Origin: Streptomyces goshikiensis
GTDB lineage: Bacteria; Actinomycetota; Actinomycetes; Streptomycetales; Streptomycetaceae
Length of the DNA stretch: 64,000 nucleotides
Direction of reading: 5' to 3'
Assembly: GCF_014650555.1 (NCBI RefSeq)
Contig: NZ_BMVE01000002.1
Coordinates: 1,057,807 to 1,121,806, forward strand
Shown: positions 36,136 through 45,656 of the stretch, piece by piece
How the letters are laid out: each line of letters starts with the position of its first letter
Position numbering within the stretch: the stretch's first letter is position 1
Notes under the pieces: model-generated
The model's database searches: none
The model's input: the letters and a program-made list of their open reading frames with translations, nothing else
Told to the model about the DNA's origin: nothing
Position numbers and translations under genes: made by a program

Positions 36136-36951
36136 TCAGTGCGCGCGGCGCCAGTAGACGCCTGTCACGTCCACCGTCTCGATCGGTTCGTCGATGCCGT
36201 GTTCGTTCCGGTAGTCATGGACGGCCTGCTTGCACGCCGGGATCAGGTAGTCGTCCACGATCACGAAGCCGCCCACGGAGACCTTGGGGTAGAGATTGAC
36301 CAGCGCGTCCATGGTCGACTCGTACAGGTCGCCGTCCAGCCGCAGGACCGCGAGCTGATCGATCGGTGCATTCGGCAGCGTGTCGGCGAACATGCCGGGC
36401 AGGAACTTGACCTGGTCGTCCAGCAGGCCGTAGCGAGCGACGTTCTGCCGCACCTGCTCCTCGGAGCAGCTCAGCACCCAGTTCAGGTTGTGGAACTCCA
36501 TGGCCTGGTCGAGCGGGTGACTGTCCTCGGACGTCACGGGGACACCGGCGAACGAGTCGGCGAGCCATACGTTCCGGTCTTCCACGCCGTGCGCCTTGAG
36601 GAGCGCGCGCATCAGGATGCAGGCGCCACCGCGCCACACGCCGGTCTCGATGAAATCGCCGGGAACACCGTCCCGGAGCACCTGCTCCACACACTTCTGG
36701 ATGTTGTCCAGGCGGTGCAGGCCGATCATGGTGTGCGCGACCGTCGGCACGTCCAGACCTTCGGCCCGGTGGCCGGCGTCGAACCTCCCGTGGTCGACGG
36801 CCGAGCCGGGCGCGTCCGGACGCATGCTGTCCGCCAGATCCTTGTCCAGGACGTTCATTCCGACCGGGAAAGTCGGGTGATCCCCATAAATAGTGTTCGT
36901 CACGACACGTTTTATGAGGTCCACGTAAAGCTCGTGAGTCTGCACAGTCAC
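36136..36951 (-). CDS. TylF/MycF-type sugar O-methyltransferase, putative chalcose 3-O-methyltransferase
   Basis: About 271 residues from a GTG at 36951 with CTGGGGG just upstream. It shares with TylF/MycF the Y-x-D-L-I-K-R-V-V-T-N start, the V-A-H-T-M-I-G segment, the SAM motif E-T-G-V-W-R-G-G-A (about 118-126) and the metal-binding L-R-L-D-G-D and V-D-D-Y near 190-220. It departs from the mycinose enzyme at 47540, with an insertion before V-A-H-T-M and a different central loop. Lying between the desI and desII homologues, it most likely methylates O-3 of the 4,6-dideoxy sugar. Confidence 0.85.
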   Translation of the reverse strand: MTVQTHELYVDLIKRVVTNTIYGDHPTFPVGMNVLDKDLADSMRPDAPGSAVDHGRFDAGHRAEGLDVPTVAHTMIGLHRLDNIQKCVEQVLRDGVPGDFIETGVWRGGACILMRALLKAHGVEDRNVWLADSFAGVPVTSEDSHPLDQAMEFHNLNWVLSCSEEQVRQNVARYGLLDDQVKFLPGMFADTLPNAPIDQLAVLRLDGDLYESTMDALVNLYPKVSVGGFVIVDDYLIPACKQAVHDYRNEHGIDEPIETVDVTGVYWRRAH

Positions 36952-37112
36952 AATGTCCCCCAGCTGGATAATCAAGCGGAGAAATAAATTCTTCAACCGA
37001 CCCTAACGGCTATCCGGGAGGGGGGCAAGGATTCATCTCGGTGGTATCGGTAAATGCACGGCCATGCGGAGCGGAAGGCTCGGTAATTCATTCTCAGGCC
37101 GTCGCGGTCACG
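36952..37112. promoter_or_regulatory. 161-bp gap upstream of the TylF-like gene
   Basis: Lower in GC than its surroundings. Non-coding, with the TylF-like gene's ribosome site at its left end. It could hold a promoter serving the genes from 36951 leftward. Confidence 0.35.
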
Positions 37113-38570
37113 TCACCGCAAGAAACCGCGCGTGTCCCCCCAGCCCGCGGCGACATCCGCCTCGAGCTGGTTGAGCCGTGCCGTGACCACTTGGTCGAAC
37201 CCGTCCATGAAGTACTCGTCACCGTCGTGCGGCGCTATCCGGCGGTCGTCGTTGACGAACCGCTCGACCACCTCCGCCAGGGAGGTGCCCGGCCCCACCC
37301 GGCCTGCGATGTAGCGGTCTGCTCCGTCGAGATCCGGGAACCCGGCCTCCCGGTACAGGTACACATCACCCAGCAGGTCGACCTGCACGGAGACCTGGGG
37401 ATGCACGGACGGGCGCATTGTCCCGGGCCTGATCCTCAGCAGTTCGGCGTCCGCGCCGGTCCTCAGGCTGTGCAACGCGTAGCCGTAGTCGACGTTCAAC
37501 GTGGGGGTCCGGCGGCTCACCTGCTCCTCGAAGGCGAGGAGTCCTTCGTGGAGTTCCGTGCGCTCGGCCTCGGACAACCTGCCGTCTCCCCGGCCGCTGT
37601 AGTCCTCGCGCACGTTCAGGAAGTCCACTGGCCGGTCCGGCGCCGCCTCGTTGAGCTCGGCGATGAAGCCGACGAGGTCGAGCAGGCGATGCACGCGCCC
37701 GGGCAGCACGATGTAGCTGAGCCCGACCCGTATCGGGCTCTCCCGCTCGGTACGTAGCTGCTGGAAGCGTTGCAGGTTGGCGCGGACCCTGCCGAAGGAG
37801 GCCCGCTTGCCCGTGGTCTCCTCGTACTCCTCGTCATTGAGCCCGTACAGCGATGTGCGCACCGCGTGCAGATCCCACACCCCGGGCTGTCTGGCCAGCG
37901 TCCGCTCTGTGAGCGCGAAGGAGTTCGTGTACACCGTCGGGCGCAGGCCGCGGGCCGCCGCACGACTGCTGAGCGCGCCCAACCCCGGGTTGGTCAGAGG
38001 CTCCAGGCCACCGGAGAAGTACATGGCGTACGGATTGCCGGCCGGTATCTCGTCGATGACGGACTCGAACAGCGCGTTACCGGACTCCAGCGCCGACGGA
38101 TCGTAGCGAGCGCCGGTCACACGGACGCAGAAGTGGCAGCGGAACATGCAGCTCGGCCCCGGGTACAGGCCCACGATGTACGGGAAGACCGGCTTGTGCG
38201 CCAGTACCGCGTCGAAGACTCCCCGCTGCTCCAGAGGCAGCAGGGTGTTCTGCCAGTACTTGCCCGCCGGCCCGGTCTCCACGGCGTGCCGAAGCTGGGG
38301 GACGAGACCGAAGAAGCCGAGGAGACGGCTGAAGGAAGCCCGGTCGACGTCCAGCAACCGGCGGACGTCCTCGAGGGGAGTGAACGGGTGGTTCCCGTAG
38401 TGCTCGGCCAGCTGTACGAGCCGGCGGGCGACCGCCGGGGCCTCGTCAGCGCCGACGTGGCCGTCGGCGGTCAGGGCGCGCCGCACCGTCTGGACCGCTG
38501 CCGCGAGGTCGGCGCCGGGGCGAGCGCAGGTGGCGACCGGATCGGCCGGGGTGGAGGCTTGAGAGGTCAT
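37113..38570 (-). CDS. desII: DesII-type radical SAM deaminase/dehydrogenase
   Basis: 485 residues, the length of DesII. The radical-SAM cluster motif is C141-x3-C145-x2-C148 (C-M-F-R-C-H-F-C); Y-F-S-G-G-L-E-P (about 188) is the usual G-G-E-like SAM-binding strand. DesII converts dTDP-4-amino-4,6-dideoxyglucose to dTDP-3-keto-4,6-dideoxyglucose with loss of ammonia. With DesI this supplies the common 3-keto intermediate for chalcose (by reduction and methylation) and for a C-3-branched sugar (by the E1 pair). First sugar gene after the glucosidase in the long minus-strand run. Confidence 0.92.
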   Translation of the reverse strand: MTSQASTPADPVATCARPGADLAAAVQTVRRALTADGHVGADEAPAVARRLVQLAEHYGNHPFTPLEDVRRLLDVDRASFSRLLGFFGLVPQLRHAVETGPAGKYWQNTLLPLEQRGVFDAVLAHKPVFPYIVGLYPGPSCMFRCHFCVRVTGARYDPSALESGNALFESVIDEIPAGNPYAMYFSGGLEPLTNPGLGALSSRAAARGLRPTVYTNSFALTERTLARQPGVWDLHAVRTSLYGLNDEEYEETTGKRASFGRVRANLQRFQQLRTERESPIRVGLSYIVLPGRVHRLLDLVGFIAELNEAAPDRPVDFLNVREDYSGRGDGRLSEAERTELHEGLLAFEEQVSRRTPTLNVDYGYALHSLRTGADAELLRIRPGTMRPSVHPQVSVQVDLLGDVYLYREAGFPDLDGADRYIAGRVGPGTSLAEVVERFVNDDRRIAPHDGDEYFMDGFDQVVTARLNQLEADVAAGWGDTRGFLR

Positions 38571-38655
38571 CCTTCGTGTCCAATCGTCTGCGTCCGGTGC
38601 TCGGTTCGGTTGCCAGGGAACGGGGACGGGACGGCGCCCTGACGCGGCGGGGCGG

Positions 38656-41127
38656 TCACCGGGGCAGCACCGTGACGGGGGTGGTCAGGGACGTCTTGGC
38701 GGCGGAGGGCCCCACGTACACGGTCCTCCGGCCGGTGCCCAGCCGCCAGCTGCCGGCGGAGGTGTCCCAGTAGCGCAGTTGCTCCTCGTCGACGGGGACG
38801 GTGACGCGCCGCTGCTCTCCCGGTTCGAGGGTGACCTTGCCGAATCCGGCGAGCTTGCGCAGCGCCTGGGGAGCCTGGGTGTCCGGGCTGGCGCCGAGGT
38901 AGACCTGGACGGTCTCCCGGCCCGCGCGGTCACCGGTGTTACGGACCGTGACCGTGGCGTCGAGTCCCCGGGGGGTGCGCACCACGGACAGGTCGCTGTA
39001 GGCGAAGGTGGTGTAGGACAGGCCGTACCCGAACGGGAAGAGCGGTGCTACGCCGGTCCGGTCGTACCAGCGGTAGCCGACATCCAGTCCCTCGGAGTAG
39101 GTCTCCTTGCCGTCGACGCCCGGGTAGCGGTGCGGGTCGCCGGCCATGGGGTGGCCGGTCTCGGTGGCGGGGAAGGTCTGCGTCAGCCGGCCGCTGGGGT
39201 CGGCGTCGCCGAACAGCAGCGCGGCGGTGGCCTCCGCGCCCTCTTGTCCCGGATACCACATCTCCAGCACGGCGGCGGTGTCGCGCAGCCAGGGCATGAG
39301 CACCGAGGAACCGGTGTTGAGGACGACGATCGTGCGGGGGTTGACCTTGGTGACCGCCGCGATGAGCTCGTCCTGCCGGCCGGGCAGGGACAGCGAGGTC
39401 CGGTCGACGCCTTCGGCGCTGTCGTCCTGGGCGAAGACGATGGCGGTGCGGGCCTTGGCCGCCGCCGCGACGGCGCGGTCGAAGTCGGTCCGGGCCGCCT
39501 CCGGAGTGACCCAGCTCAGTTCCACCGACAGTGGGGTCTTTTCGAAGGCCCACCCGTTCATGGTGACCTCGTGCGTGCCGCGGGTCAGATGCATCGTGGT
39601 GGTGACGGTGCCGAACGCCTCGGTGCCGAGGACAGCGGACTGTCCCGCGATCTGCAGGTTGGCGACCCCTCCGACGGCGCTGAAGGCGATCTTGTAGTCA
39701 CCGTCGGCGGGAACGGTGAGCTGGCCCTTGTAGAAGACGCCCTGGCCGCCGGGCTGCAACTGCTTCCCGCCCTTGAAGGCGGGAGCGAGGGAGCTGTCGG
39801 GCACGGGCACGCCGACGAGGTCCTCGCCCGGCTCGTAGACGACCGTGGCCTTGTCGCCGGCGCGCCGTTCGATGGCGTCGACGGGGGCGGTCGCCCGGTC
39901 GGGTATGACGTGCGCGCTGCCGTTACCGGTGACCTTGGGGTGCTTCGCGCTGTTGCCGATGACGGCGATGTCCGCGGCCTTCCCGCCGGCCAGGGGCAAC
40001 GTCCGTTGCTCGTTGCGCAGCAGCACGCCGCCGTTCTCGGCGATGGTGCGGGCCGTCTTACGGCCGGCCTCGGGGTCGCGCTGCGGGCGCTCGGTCGCCT
40101 TGCCGTCGAGCAGGCCGAAACGCTCCATCTGGCCGAGGATGCGGATGACGGACCGGTCGAGCGTCGCCTCGGGGATGCTGCCGTCCTCGATGGCCGTCTT
40201 GAGCGCGGAGGAGAAGTACTTGGAGTCCGGCACCGGCTGGCCCAGGGCCAGCTCGACGCCCAGTTCCTGGTCGAGGCCCTTGGTGATGTCGCTGGTGGCG
40301 TGGGTCGCCAGCCAGTCGGACAGCACCCAGCCGCGGAAGTCCCACTGTTCGCGCAGCACGTCCTGCAACAGATGCTCGTTGCTGCAGGCGTGCGTGCCGT
40401 TGACGCTGTTGTACGAGCACATCACCGAGGCGGCTCCCGCCTTGACGGCGCTGCGGAAGGCCGGCAGCTCCACCTCCTGGAGCGTCTGCTCGTCGACGGT
40501 GGCGTCGATGGTCTCCCGCTGGTACTCCTGGTTGTTCGCGGCGAAGTGCTTGACCGTGGCCATCAGGCCCTGGTCCTGGATGCCGCGGACCTCGTCGGCG
40601 GCCATCCGGGACGACAGCAGCGGATCCTCGCTGTACGTCTCGAAGTTCCGCCCGGCGTGGGGCACCCGGATGATGTTGGTCATGGGACCGAGGACGATGT
40701 CCTGCCCGAGGGCTCGTCCCTCCCGGCCCAGGACGGTGCCGTACTCCTCGGCAAGGTGTTCGTCGAACGTGGAGGCGAGCGCCACGGGTGTGGGCATGGC
40801 GGTGGCGGTACCGCCGAGCAGGCGGATGCCGACCGGGCCGTCGGCGGTGCGCAGCTCGGGTATGCCGAGTCGTTGGACGCCCGGCAGGTAGCCGATGCCG
40901 GTCATGGTCGGCCCGCCCACAGGCCCGGTGGTCCAGTGGACGAACGAGATCTTCTCGTCGAGGGTCATCTTCGCCACCAGGCTGCGCACCCGCGGCGTCC
41001 CGGGACCGGCGGCCGGAGCGCCGGTGGCGGAAGGGGCGGTGAGGAGACCGCCGACGCACAGGGCTGCGAGAGCGTAGCCGACGGCGCGCCGGGTTTGGCG
41101 GCCCGTTCTCCTTGTGCCGAACAGCAT
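38656..41127 (-). CDS. desR: Secreted GH3 beta-glucosidase, macrolide reactivation (DesR/OleR type)
   Basis: 823 residues. The signal peptide begins with R-R-T-G-R-Q-T-R-R and a hydrophobic core (residues 16-32), with cleavage near A-P-A-A (about 40). The GH3 catalytic domain has K193-H194 (K-H-F-A-A-N-N) and the nucleophile D271 (V-L-S-D-W). A PA14-like insert (around G-Q-L-T-V-P-A-D-G-D-Y) and a C-terminal fibronectin-III-like domain follow. In pikromycin and oleandomycin producers such enzymes remove a protective glucose from the exported inactive macrolide. The partner glucosyltransferase is not in the window. The ATG at 41127 has AAAGGA upstream. Confidence 0.88.
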   Translation of the reverse strand: MLFGTRRTGRQTRRAVGYALAALCVGGLLTAPSATGAPAAGPGTPRVRSLVAKMTLDEKISFVHWTTGPVGGPTMTGIGYLPGVQRLGIPELRTADGPVGIRLLGGTATAMPTPVALASTFDEHLAEEYGTVLGREGRALGQDIVLGPMTNIIRVPHAGRNFETYSEDPLLSSRMAADEVRGIQDQGLMATVKHFAANNQEYQRETIDATVDEQTLQEVELPAFRSAVKAGAASVMCSYNSVNGTHACSNEHLLQDVLREQWDFRGWVLSDWLATHATSDITKGLDQELGVELALGQPVPDSKYFSSALKTAIEDGSIPEATLDRSVIRILGQMERFGLLDGKATERPQRDPEAGRKTARTIAENGGVLLRNEQRTLPLAGGKAADIAVIGNSAKHPKVTGNGSAHVIPDRATAPVDAIERRAGDKATVVYEPGEDLVGVPVPDSSLAPAFKGGKQLQPGGQGVFYKGQLTVPADGDYKIAFSAVGGVANLQIAGQSAVLGTEAFGTVTTTMHLTRGTHEVTMNGWAFEKTPLSVELSWVTPEAARTDFDRAVAAAAKARTAIVFAQDDSAEGVDRTSLSLPGRQDELIAAVTKVNPRTIVVLNTGSSVLMPWLRDTAAVLEMWYPGQEGAEATAALLFGDADPSGRLTQTFPATETGHPMAGDPHRYPGVDGKETYSEGLDVGYRWYDRTGVAPLFPFGYGLSYTTFAYSDLSVVRTPRGLDATVTVRNTGDRAGRETVQVYLGASPDTQAPQALRKLAGFGKVTLEPGEQRRVTVPVDEEQLRYWDTSAGSWRLGTGRRTVYVGPSAAKTSLTTPVTVLPR

Positions 41128-41288
41128 GCTGACACATGTCCTTTCTGCTGAGGCTGCCGTCCTCGTAGGGGCAGGGGCATTCGTCTCCGTAGGCACGACC
41201 CGGTCGCCGTCCGTACGGCCTCGGCGCGGCCCCGGGCGGAATACGCGTGTGAGGCCGGGTCCGCTCGCCTCAGTCCGTGTCTCAACGC

Positions 41289-42563
41289 TCACCAGGCCAC
41301 GAGCATCGTGCGCGGTCCCCGCACCACCATCTGCGTCTTCCACTCGACGGCCTGGGCGAGGTGCAGCCCGGGGAGTCCGTCGAGCAGGGTCCGCAGCGCC
41401 TCCTGGAGTTCCAGCCGCGCGAGGGACGCACCGAGGCAGTGATGCGGACCGTGCCCGTAACCCAGGTGCTGACGGGCGTCGTCGCGGGTGATGTCGAGCA
41501 CGCCGGGCGAACGGAAGCGCAGGGCGTCCCGGTTGGCCGCGTTCATCTGGACCAGAACCGGCTCGCCCGCCCGCACCAGGGTCCCGCCCACTTCGACGTC
41601 CTCGGTGGCGTAGCGCGGGAACCCCGCTTGGCTGCCCAGCGGAACGAATCGCGTCAGCTCTTCCACCGCGTTGTCCAGCAGGTCCGGACGGTCGCGGAGG
41701 AGGGCCAACTGGTCCGGCTGTTCGAGCAGGAGCAGGACGAAGTTGCTGATCTGGCTGGCCGTGGTCTCGTGTCCGGCGAACAGCAGGAAGACGATCAGGT
41801 TGACCAATTCCTCCTGCGAGAGCCGGCCCTCGGCGTCGCGGGCCTCCACGAGTGCCGATACGAGGTCGTCCTGCGGAGCGGCGCGGCGGTCTGCGATCAG
41901 GTCCGCCAGGTAGCCGGTCAACTCGCCGGCCAGCCGCACATGGTCCTCGGCGGTGAGCGAGCTGGTGGACATCGCTATGTCGCACCAGCCGCGGAACAGC
42001 GCACGGTCCTCCTCGGGCACGCCCAGCAGGCCGCAGATGACCGCCACGGGGATCGGGACGGCGTAGTGCTCCACGAGGTCGGCAGGTGCGCCGAGCGCCG
42101 TCATGTCCTGGAGCAGCGACTCGGTCATCTTCCTGACACGCGGCCGCATGGCCTCCACGCGGCGCGGAGTGAATGCTCTGGTCACCAGCCCGCGCAGCCT
42201 GGTGTGGTCAGGTGCGTCCATGCCGAGGATGCCGTTGGGGGTCCGCAGTTCCCGCATGCGCGGTGCGTCGTTCTCCGCCTCCGCGGCGTGGCTGAACCGC
42301 CGGTCGCCGAGTACGAAACGCGCGTCGTCGTAACGGCAGACGAGCCAGCTCGGCTCCCCGTACGGCATGTGGACCCACAGGAGTCCTGCGCTCTTCTGGG
42401 CCTGCTCGTACGCCTCGTCCAGGTCCAGTCCCGTCGAGCGGCTGAAGGGATAGGAGACAGGTGCGGACTTCGTGCTGGTCAATTCGGACCCCACATCGAG
42501 TCGGTCGGGTTCTTTCGCGTCCTGGGAACCGGAGTGCGGCGGCCGCGGCTCGGGACGGATCAC
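41289..42563 (-). CDS. Cytochrome P450, macrolactone hydroxylase or epoxidase
   Basis: 424 residues. The I-helix is A-G-H-E-T-T-A, E-x-x-R is present in the K-helix region and the haem ligand sits in G-Y-G-H-G-P-H-H-C-L-G. The GTG start overlaps the stop of the upstream P450 (GTGA), so the two are co-translated. Chalcomycin-type macrolides need C-8 hydroxylation and 12,13-epoxidation as well as hydroxylation for mycinose attachment. This tandem pair probably supplies the first two. Which enzyme does which cannot be told from sequence. Confidence 0.88.
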   Translation of the reverse strand: MIRPEPRPPHSGSQDAKEPDRLDVGSELTSTKSAPVSYPFSRSTGLDLDEAYEQAQKSAGLLWVHMPYGEPSWLVCRYDDARFVLGDRRFSHAAEAENDAPRMRELRTPNGILGMDAPDHTRLRGLVTRAFTPRRVEAMRPRVRKMTESLLQDMTALGAPADLVEHYAVPIPVAVICGLLGVPEEDRALFRGWCDIAMSTSSLTAEDHVRLAGELTGYLADLIADRRAAPQDDLVSALVEARDAEGRLSQEELVNLIVFLLFAGHETTASQISNFVLLLLEQPDQLALLRDRPDLLDNAVEELTRFVPLGSQAGFPRYATEDVEVGGTLVRAGEPVLVQMNAANRDALRFRSPGVLDITRDDARQHLGYGHGPHHCLGASLARLELQEALRTLLDGLPGLHLAQAVEWKTQMVVRGPRTMLVAW

Positions 42564-43783
42564 TCAGCGGGGTAGCCCCACGTGACGGGAACCGCCTCGG
42601 GGGTGCGCATGAGGGAGCCGGTCCGCCAGCGGAGCTCGCTCGCGGGGACGGACAGCCGCAGCCCCGGCAGGCGTTCGACCAGGGTGCTCAGCACGACCTG
42701 CAGTTCAAGCCGTGCCAGGGGGGCGCCCATGCAGTAGTGGGCGCCGTGACCGAAGCCGAGGTGCGGGTTCTGGGCGCGTGTGAAGTCGAGGGACGCGGCA
42801 CCGGGAAACGCCGTGTCGTCGAGGTTCGCGGACGCGATCGAGGTGATGACCGCCTCACCCGCGCGGATGAGCGTGCCGCCGATCTCGACGTCCTCCAGGG
42901 CGATGCGGGCGAACCCGTCCGTGGTGCTCAGCGGGGTGAAGCGCAGCAGCTCCTCGACGGCGGCGGGAACCAGGTCCGGGTCGGCGACCAGGCGCTCGTA
43001 GAGCCGGCGGTCGTCGAGCAGGAGGTGGACGAAGTTGCCGATCTGGGTGGCGGTGGTCTCGTAGCCGCTGATCAGCAGGCCGGCGCCCAGCATGAGAAGC
43101 TCGGCCTCGGAGAGCCGGTCGTCTTCGTCGCGGGCCTGGACCATGGTGCTGAGGAAGTCGTCGGTGGGCCGGGCGCGGCGATCGGCCACCAGCTCGGCCA
43201 TGTAGGCGGTGAAGCCCTCTGTCACCCGCTGCAATTCCGCGGGACCCAGGGAGGAGGAGACCAGCGCCTCGGAGAAGTTGCGGAAGAGATGGCGGTCGTC
43301 GTAGGAGACGCCCAGCAGTCTGCAGATCACGGAGATCGACACGGGCAGCGCCAGATCTTCCATGATCTCACCGGACGGCTCGTCGCGCGCGACCATCCCG
43401 TCGAGCAGCTCATGGGTGAACCGCGAGACCTGCGGGCGCAGTTCCTCCACCCGGCGGGCGGTGAACGCCTTCCCGGCCAGCCGCCGGAGCCTGGTGTGTC
43501 CGGGCGGGTCCATGGAGATGAGACCGCCGGCGGGCAGCGGGTACTCGGTAGGCCGGGGCACATCACGTCCGGCCCCGGCCTCCATGCTGAACCGCGGGTC
43601 GCCCAGGACCGCCTTCACGTCGGCGTGCCGGGTCAGCAACCAGGCCTCACCCCCGTACGGCATACGGATCCGGGACACGGGCTCGTGCTCCCGCAGATGG
43701 CTGTAGAGCGGATCCAGCGCGATGCCCTCGGGCAGGGAGAAGGGGTACGGGCGAGTCTGGTGGACCGGACAACTAGACGTCAT
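42560..43783 (-). CDS. Cytochrome P450, macrolactone hydroxylase or epoxidase
   Basis: 407 residues from the ATG at 43783 with GAGAGAG upstream. The I-helix reads S-G-Y-E-T-T-A, with Tyr in place of the usual His/Asp beside the acid. The haem ligand is in G-F-G-H-G-A-H-Y-C-M-G. It lies 15 bp after the thioesterase stop and overlaps the next P450. It is about as similar to its neighbour as P450s of one family are, so an old duplication is possible. Likely one of the two ring-oxidising enzymes. Confidence 0.88.
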   Translation of the reverse strand: MTSSCPVHQTRPYPFSLPEGIALDPLYSHLREHEPVSRIRMPYGGEAWLLTRHADVKAVLGDPRFSMEAGAGRDVPRPTEYPLPAGGLISMDPPGHTRLRRLAGKAFTARRVEELRPQVSRFTHELLDGMVARDEPSGEIMEDLALPVSISVICRLLGVSYDDRHLFRNFSEALVSSSLGPAELQRVTEGFTAYMAELVADRRARPTDDFLSTMVQARDEDDRLSEAELLMLGAGLLISGYETTATQIGNFVHLLLDDRRLYERLVADPDLVPAAVEELLRFTPLSTTDGFARIALEDVEIGGTLIRAGEAVITSIASANLDDTAFPGAASLDFTRAQNPHLGFGHGAHYCMGAPLARLELQVVLSTLVERLPGLRLSVPASELRWRTGSLMRTPEAVPVTWGYPAE

Positions 43784-43797
43784 GGACACTCTCTCGG

Positions 43798-44622
43798 TCA
43801 TACGGGGCGGCGGGAGGACTTGAGGGGAGCGGGCGCCCGCATGGCGAGCCCGGTTGCCGTCCGGATCGTCCGGCACACCGCTTCGGCGTGCTCGGTGAGG
43901 TAGAAGTGGCCTCCGGGGAAGGAACGGAACGCCGTCTCCCCGGTGGTCAGCCGGTGCCAGGCCAGGGCTCCGTCGGTGGGGACGTGGGGGTCCGCGCTTC
44001 CTGTCAGCACGGTGATCGGGCAGGAGAGCGGCGCCCCCGGGCGCCAGGTGTAGGTGGCGGCGGCCCGGTAGTCGTTGCGGATCGCGGGCAGGGCCAGTCG
44101 CAGGACTTCCTGGTCGGCCAGCACCCGGGGGTCGGTGCCTTGCAGTTCGGCGAGCTTGGCGACCAGTCGGTCGTCACTCAGGAGGTGCGCGGTGGTCCGA
44201 TGGGCGATGGTCGGGGCGACGCGGCCGGAGACGAACAGGTGCGCCACCCTGCTTTCCGGCGCCTGTTCCGCGAGGCGGCGGGCGGTCTCGAATGCCACCA
44301 ACGACCCCAGGCTGTGGCCGAAGAGCGCCACCGGCCGGTCCAGCCAGGGTCCGAGCGCCCCGGCGATCTGCGTCACCAGGCTGTCGACGGTGTCCACGAA
44401 CGGCTCCAGGCGCCGGTCCTGCCGCCCGGGATACTGGACGGCGAGCACCTCGACCCAGTCCGGCAGCAGATGGGTGAAGGGGAGGAAGGCGCTGGCGCTG
44501 CCGCCGGCGTGCGGAAGGCACACGAGCCGAAGCGCGGGGTCGGCGACGGGCTGGTAGCGGCGCAGCCAGAGGTCGCCCGCGTCGGTGGAGCCGGGCGCGG
44601 TCGCGGCGGACCCTCCGCTCAT
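43798..44622 (-). CDS. tylO: Type II thioesterase
   Basis: About 274 residues from the ATG at 44622. An alpha/beta hydrolase with C-L-P-H-A-G-G-S-A near 37, the nucleophile elbow G-H-S-L-G (about 101-105) and the catalytic His in G-G-H-F-Y-L near 240. Stand-alone thioesterases of this family clear aberrant acyl groups from PKS carrier domains, and those in macrolide clusters (TylO) are needed for full yield. It lies between rmlB and the P450 pair, all on the minus strand. Confidence 0.9.
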   Translation of the reverse strand: MSGGSAATAPGSTDAGDLWLRRYQPVADPALRLVCLPHAGGSASAFLPFTHLLPDWVEVLAVQYPGRQDRRLEPFVDTVDSLVTQIAGALGPWLDRPVALFGHSLGSLVAFETARRLAEQAPESRVAHLFVSGRVAPTIAHRTTAHLLSDDRLVAKLAELQGTDPRVLADQEVLRLALPAIRNDYRAAATYTWRPGAPLSCPITVLTGSADPHVPTDGALAWHRLTTGETAFRSFPGGHFYLTEHAEAVCRTIRTATGLAMRAPAPLKSSRRPV

Positions 44623-44642
44623 GCGTGATCCGCTTCCGGGCG

Positions 44643-45614
44643 TCACGGTTTCAGCGCCTTCCACCACGTGCCGTTGTCCCGGTACCAGTCGACGGTCTCC
44701 GCGAGCCCGCGCTCGAAGGCGACGCGGGGAGCCCATCCCAGCTCCTCGGTGATCTTCCGGGTGTCCACGCAGTAGCGACGGTCGTGCGCCGCCCGGTCCG
44801 GCACCCTGTCCACCACGGACCAGTCGGCGCCGAAGACGCCGAGAAGACGACGGGTGAGGTCGACGTTGGACAGTTCCGTACCGCCACCGATGTTGTACAC
44901 CTCTCCGGCCCTTCCCCGGCCGGCGACCATGGCGATGCCCCGGCAGTGGTCGTCCACGTGCAGCCAGTCGCGCCGGTGGAGGCCGTCGCCGTACAGGGGA
45001 AGGTGCAGGCCCTCCAGCAAGTGGGTCACGAAGAGCGGGACGACCTTTTCGGGGTGCTGATGGGGGCCGTAGTTGTTGGAGCAGCGCGTCACCCGGACGT
45101 CGAGGCCGTGTGTGCGGTGGAAGGCGAGCGCCAGGAGGTCGGAGGAGGCCTTGGACGCCGCGTAGGGGGAGTTCGGGTCCAGGGGGTCGGTTTCGGCCGA
45201 GGAGCCCTCGGGGACCGAACCGTACACCTCGTCGGTGGAGACGTGGACGAAGCGGCTCACGCCCGCCTCAAGCGCCGACCGCAGCAGTGTGTGCGTCCCC
45301 AGCACGTTGGTGGTGATGAAGGCGGCTGAGTCCGTGATCGAGCGGTCCACGTGCGATTCGGCGGCGAAATGCACCACCAGGTCGATGCCGCGCAGTGCCT
45401 GGGTGACCGTGGGCCGGTCGCAGATGTCGCCGTGCAGGAAGGTGTGACGGGGGTGGCCGGCGACCTCGGCGAGGTTCTCGGTGTTCCCGGCGTACGTGAG
45501 CTTGTCCAGCGAGAGGACGTGGGCGTCGGCCAGCTCCGGATAGGAGCCCGACAGGAGCTGTCTGACGAAGTGCGAGCCGATGAAGCCCGCCGCCCCGGTC
45601 ACCAGGACGCGCAT
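44643..45614 (-). CDS. rmlB: dTDP-glucose 4,6-dehydratase
   Basis: 323 residues. An extended SDR with T-G-A-A-G-F-I-G at 6-13, V-S-T-D-E-V-Y-G (about 119-126, catalytic Asp/Glu) and Y-A-A-S-K (about 145-149). It forms dTDP-4-keto-6-deoxyglucose, the branch point for both sugars of this cluster. It follows rmlA in the same direction with a 42-bp gap. Confidence 0.95.
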   Translation of the reverse strand: MRVLVTGAAGFIGSHFVRQLLSGSYPELADAHVLSLDKLTYAGNTENLAEVAGHPRHTFLHGDICDRPTVTQALRGIDLVVHFAAESHVDRSITDSAAFITTNVLGTHTLLRSALEAGVSRFVHVSTDEVYGSVPEGSSAETDPLDPNSPYAASKASSDLLALAFHRTHGLDVRVTRCSNNYGPHQHPEKVVPLFVTHLLEGLHLPLYGDGLHRRDWLHVDDHCRGIAMVAGRGRAGEVYNIGGGTELSNVDLTRRLLGVFGADWSVVDRVPDRAAHDRRYCVDTRKITEELGWAPRVAFERGLAETVDWYRDNGTWWKALKP

Positions 45615-45656
45615 CCTTGATCTGCCTTTCTGCCGTGCTGTGTGGGGGAGGGGTGA

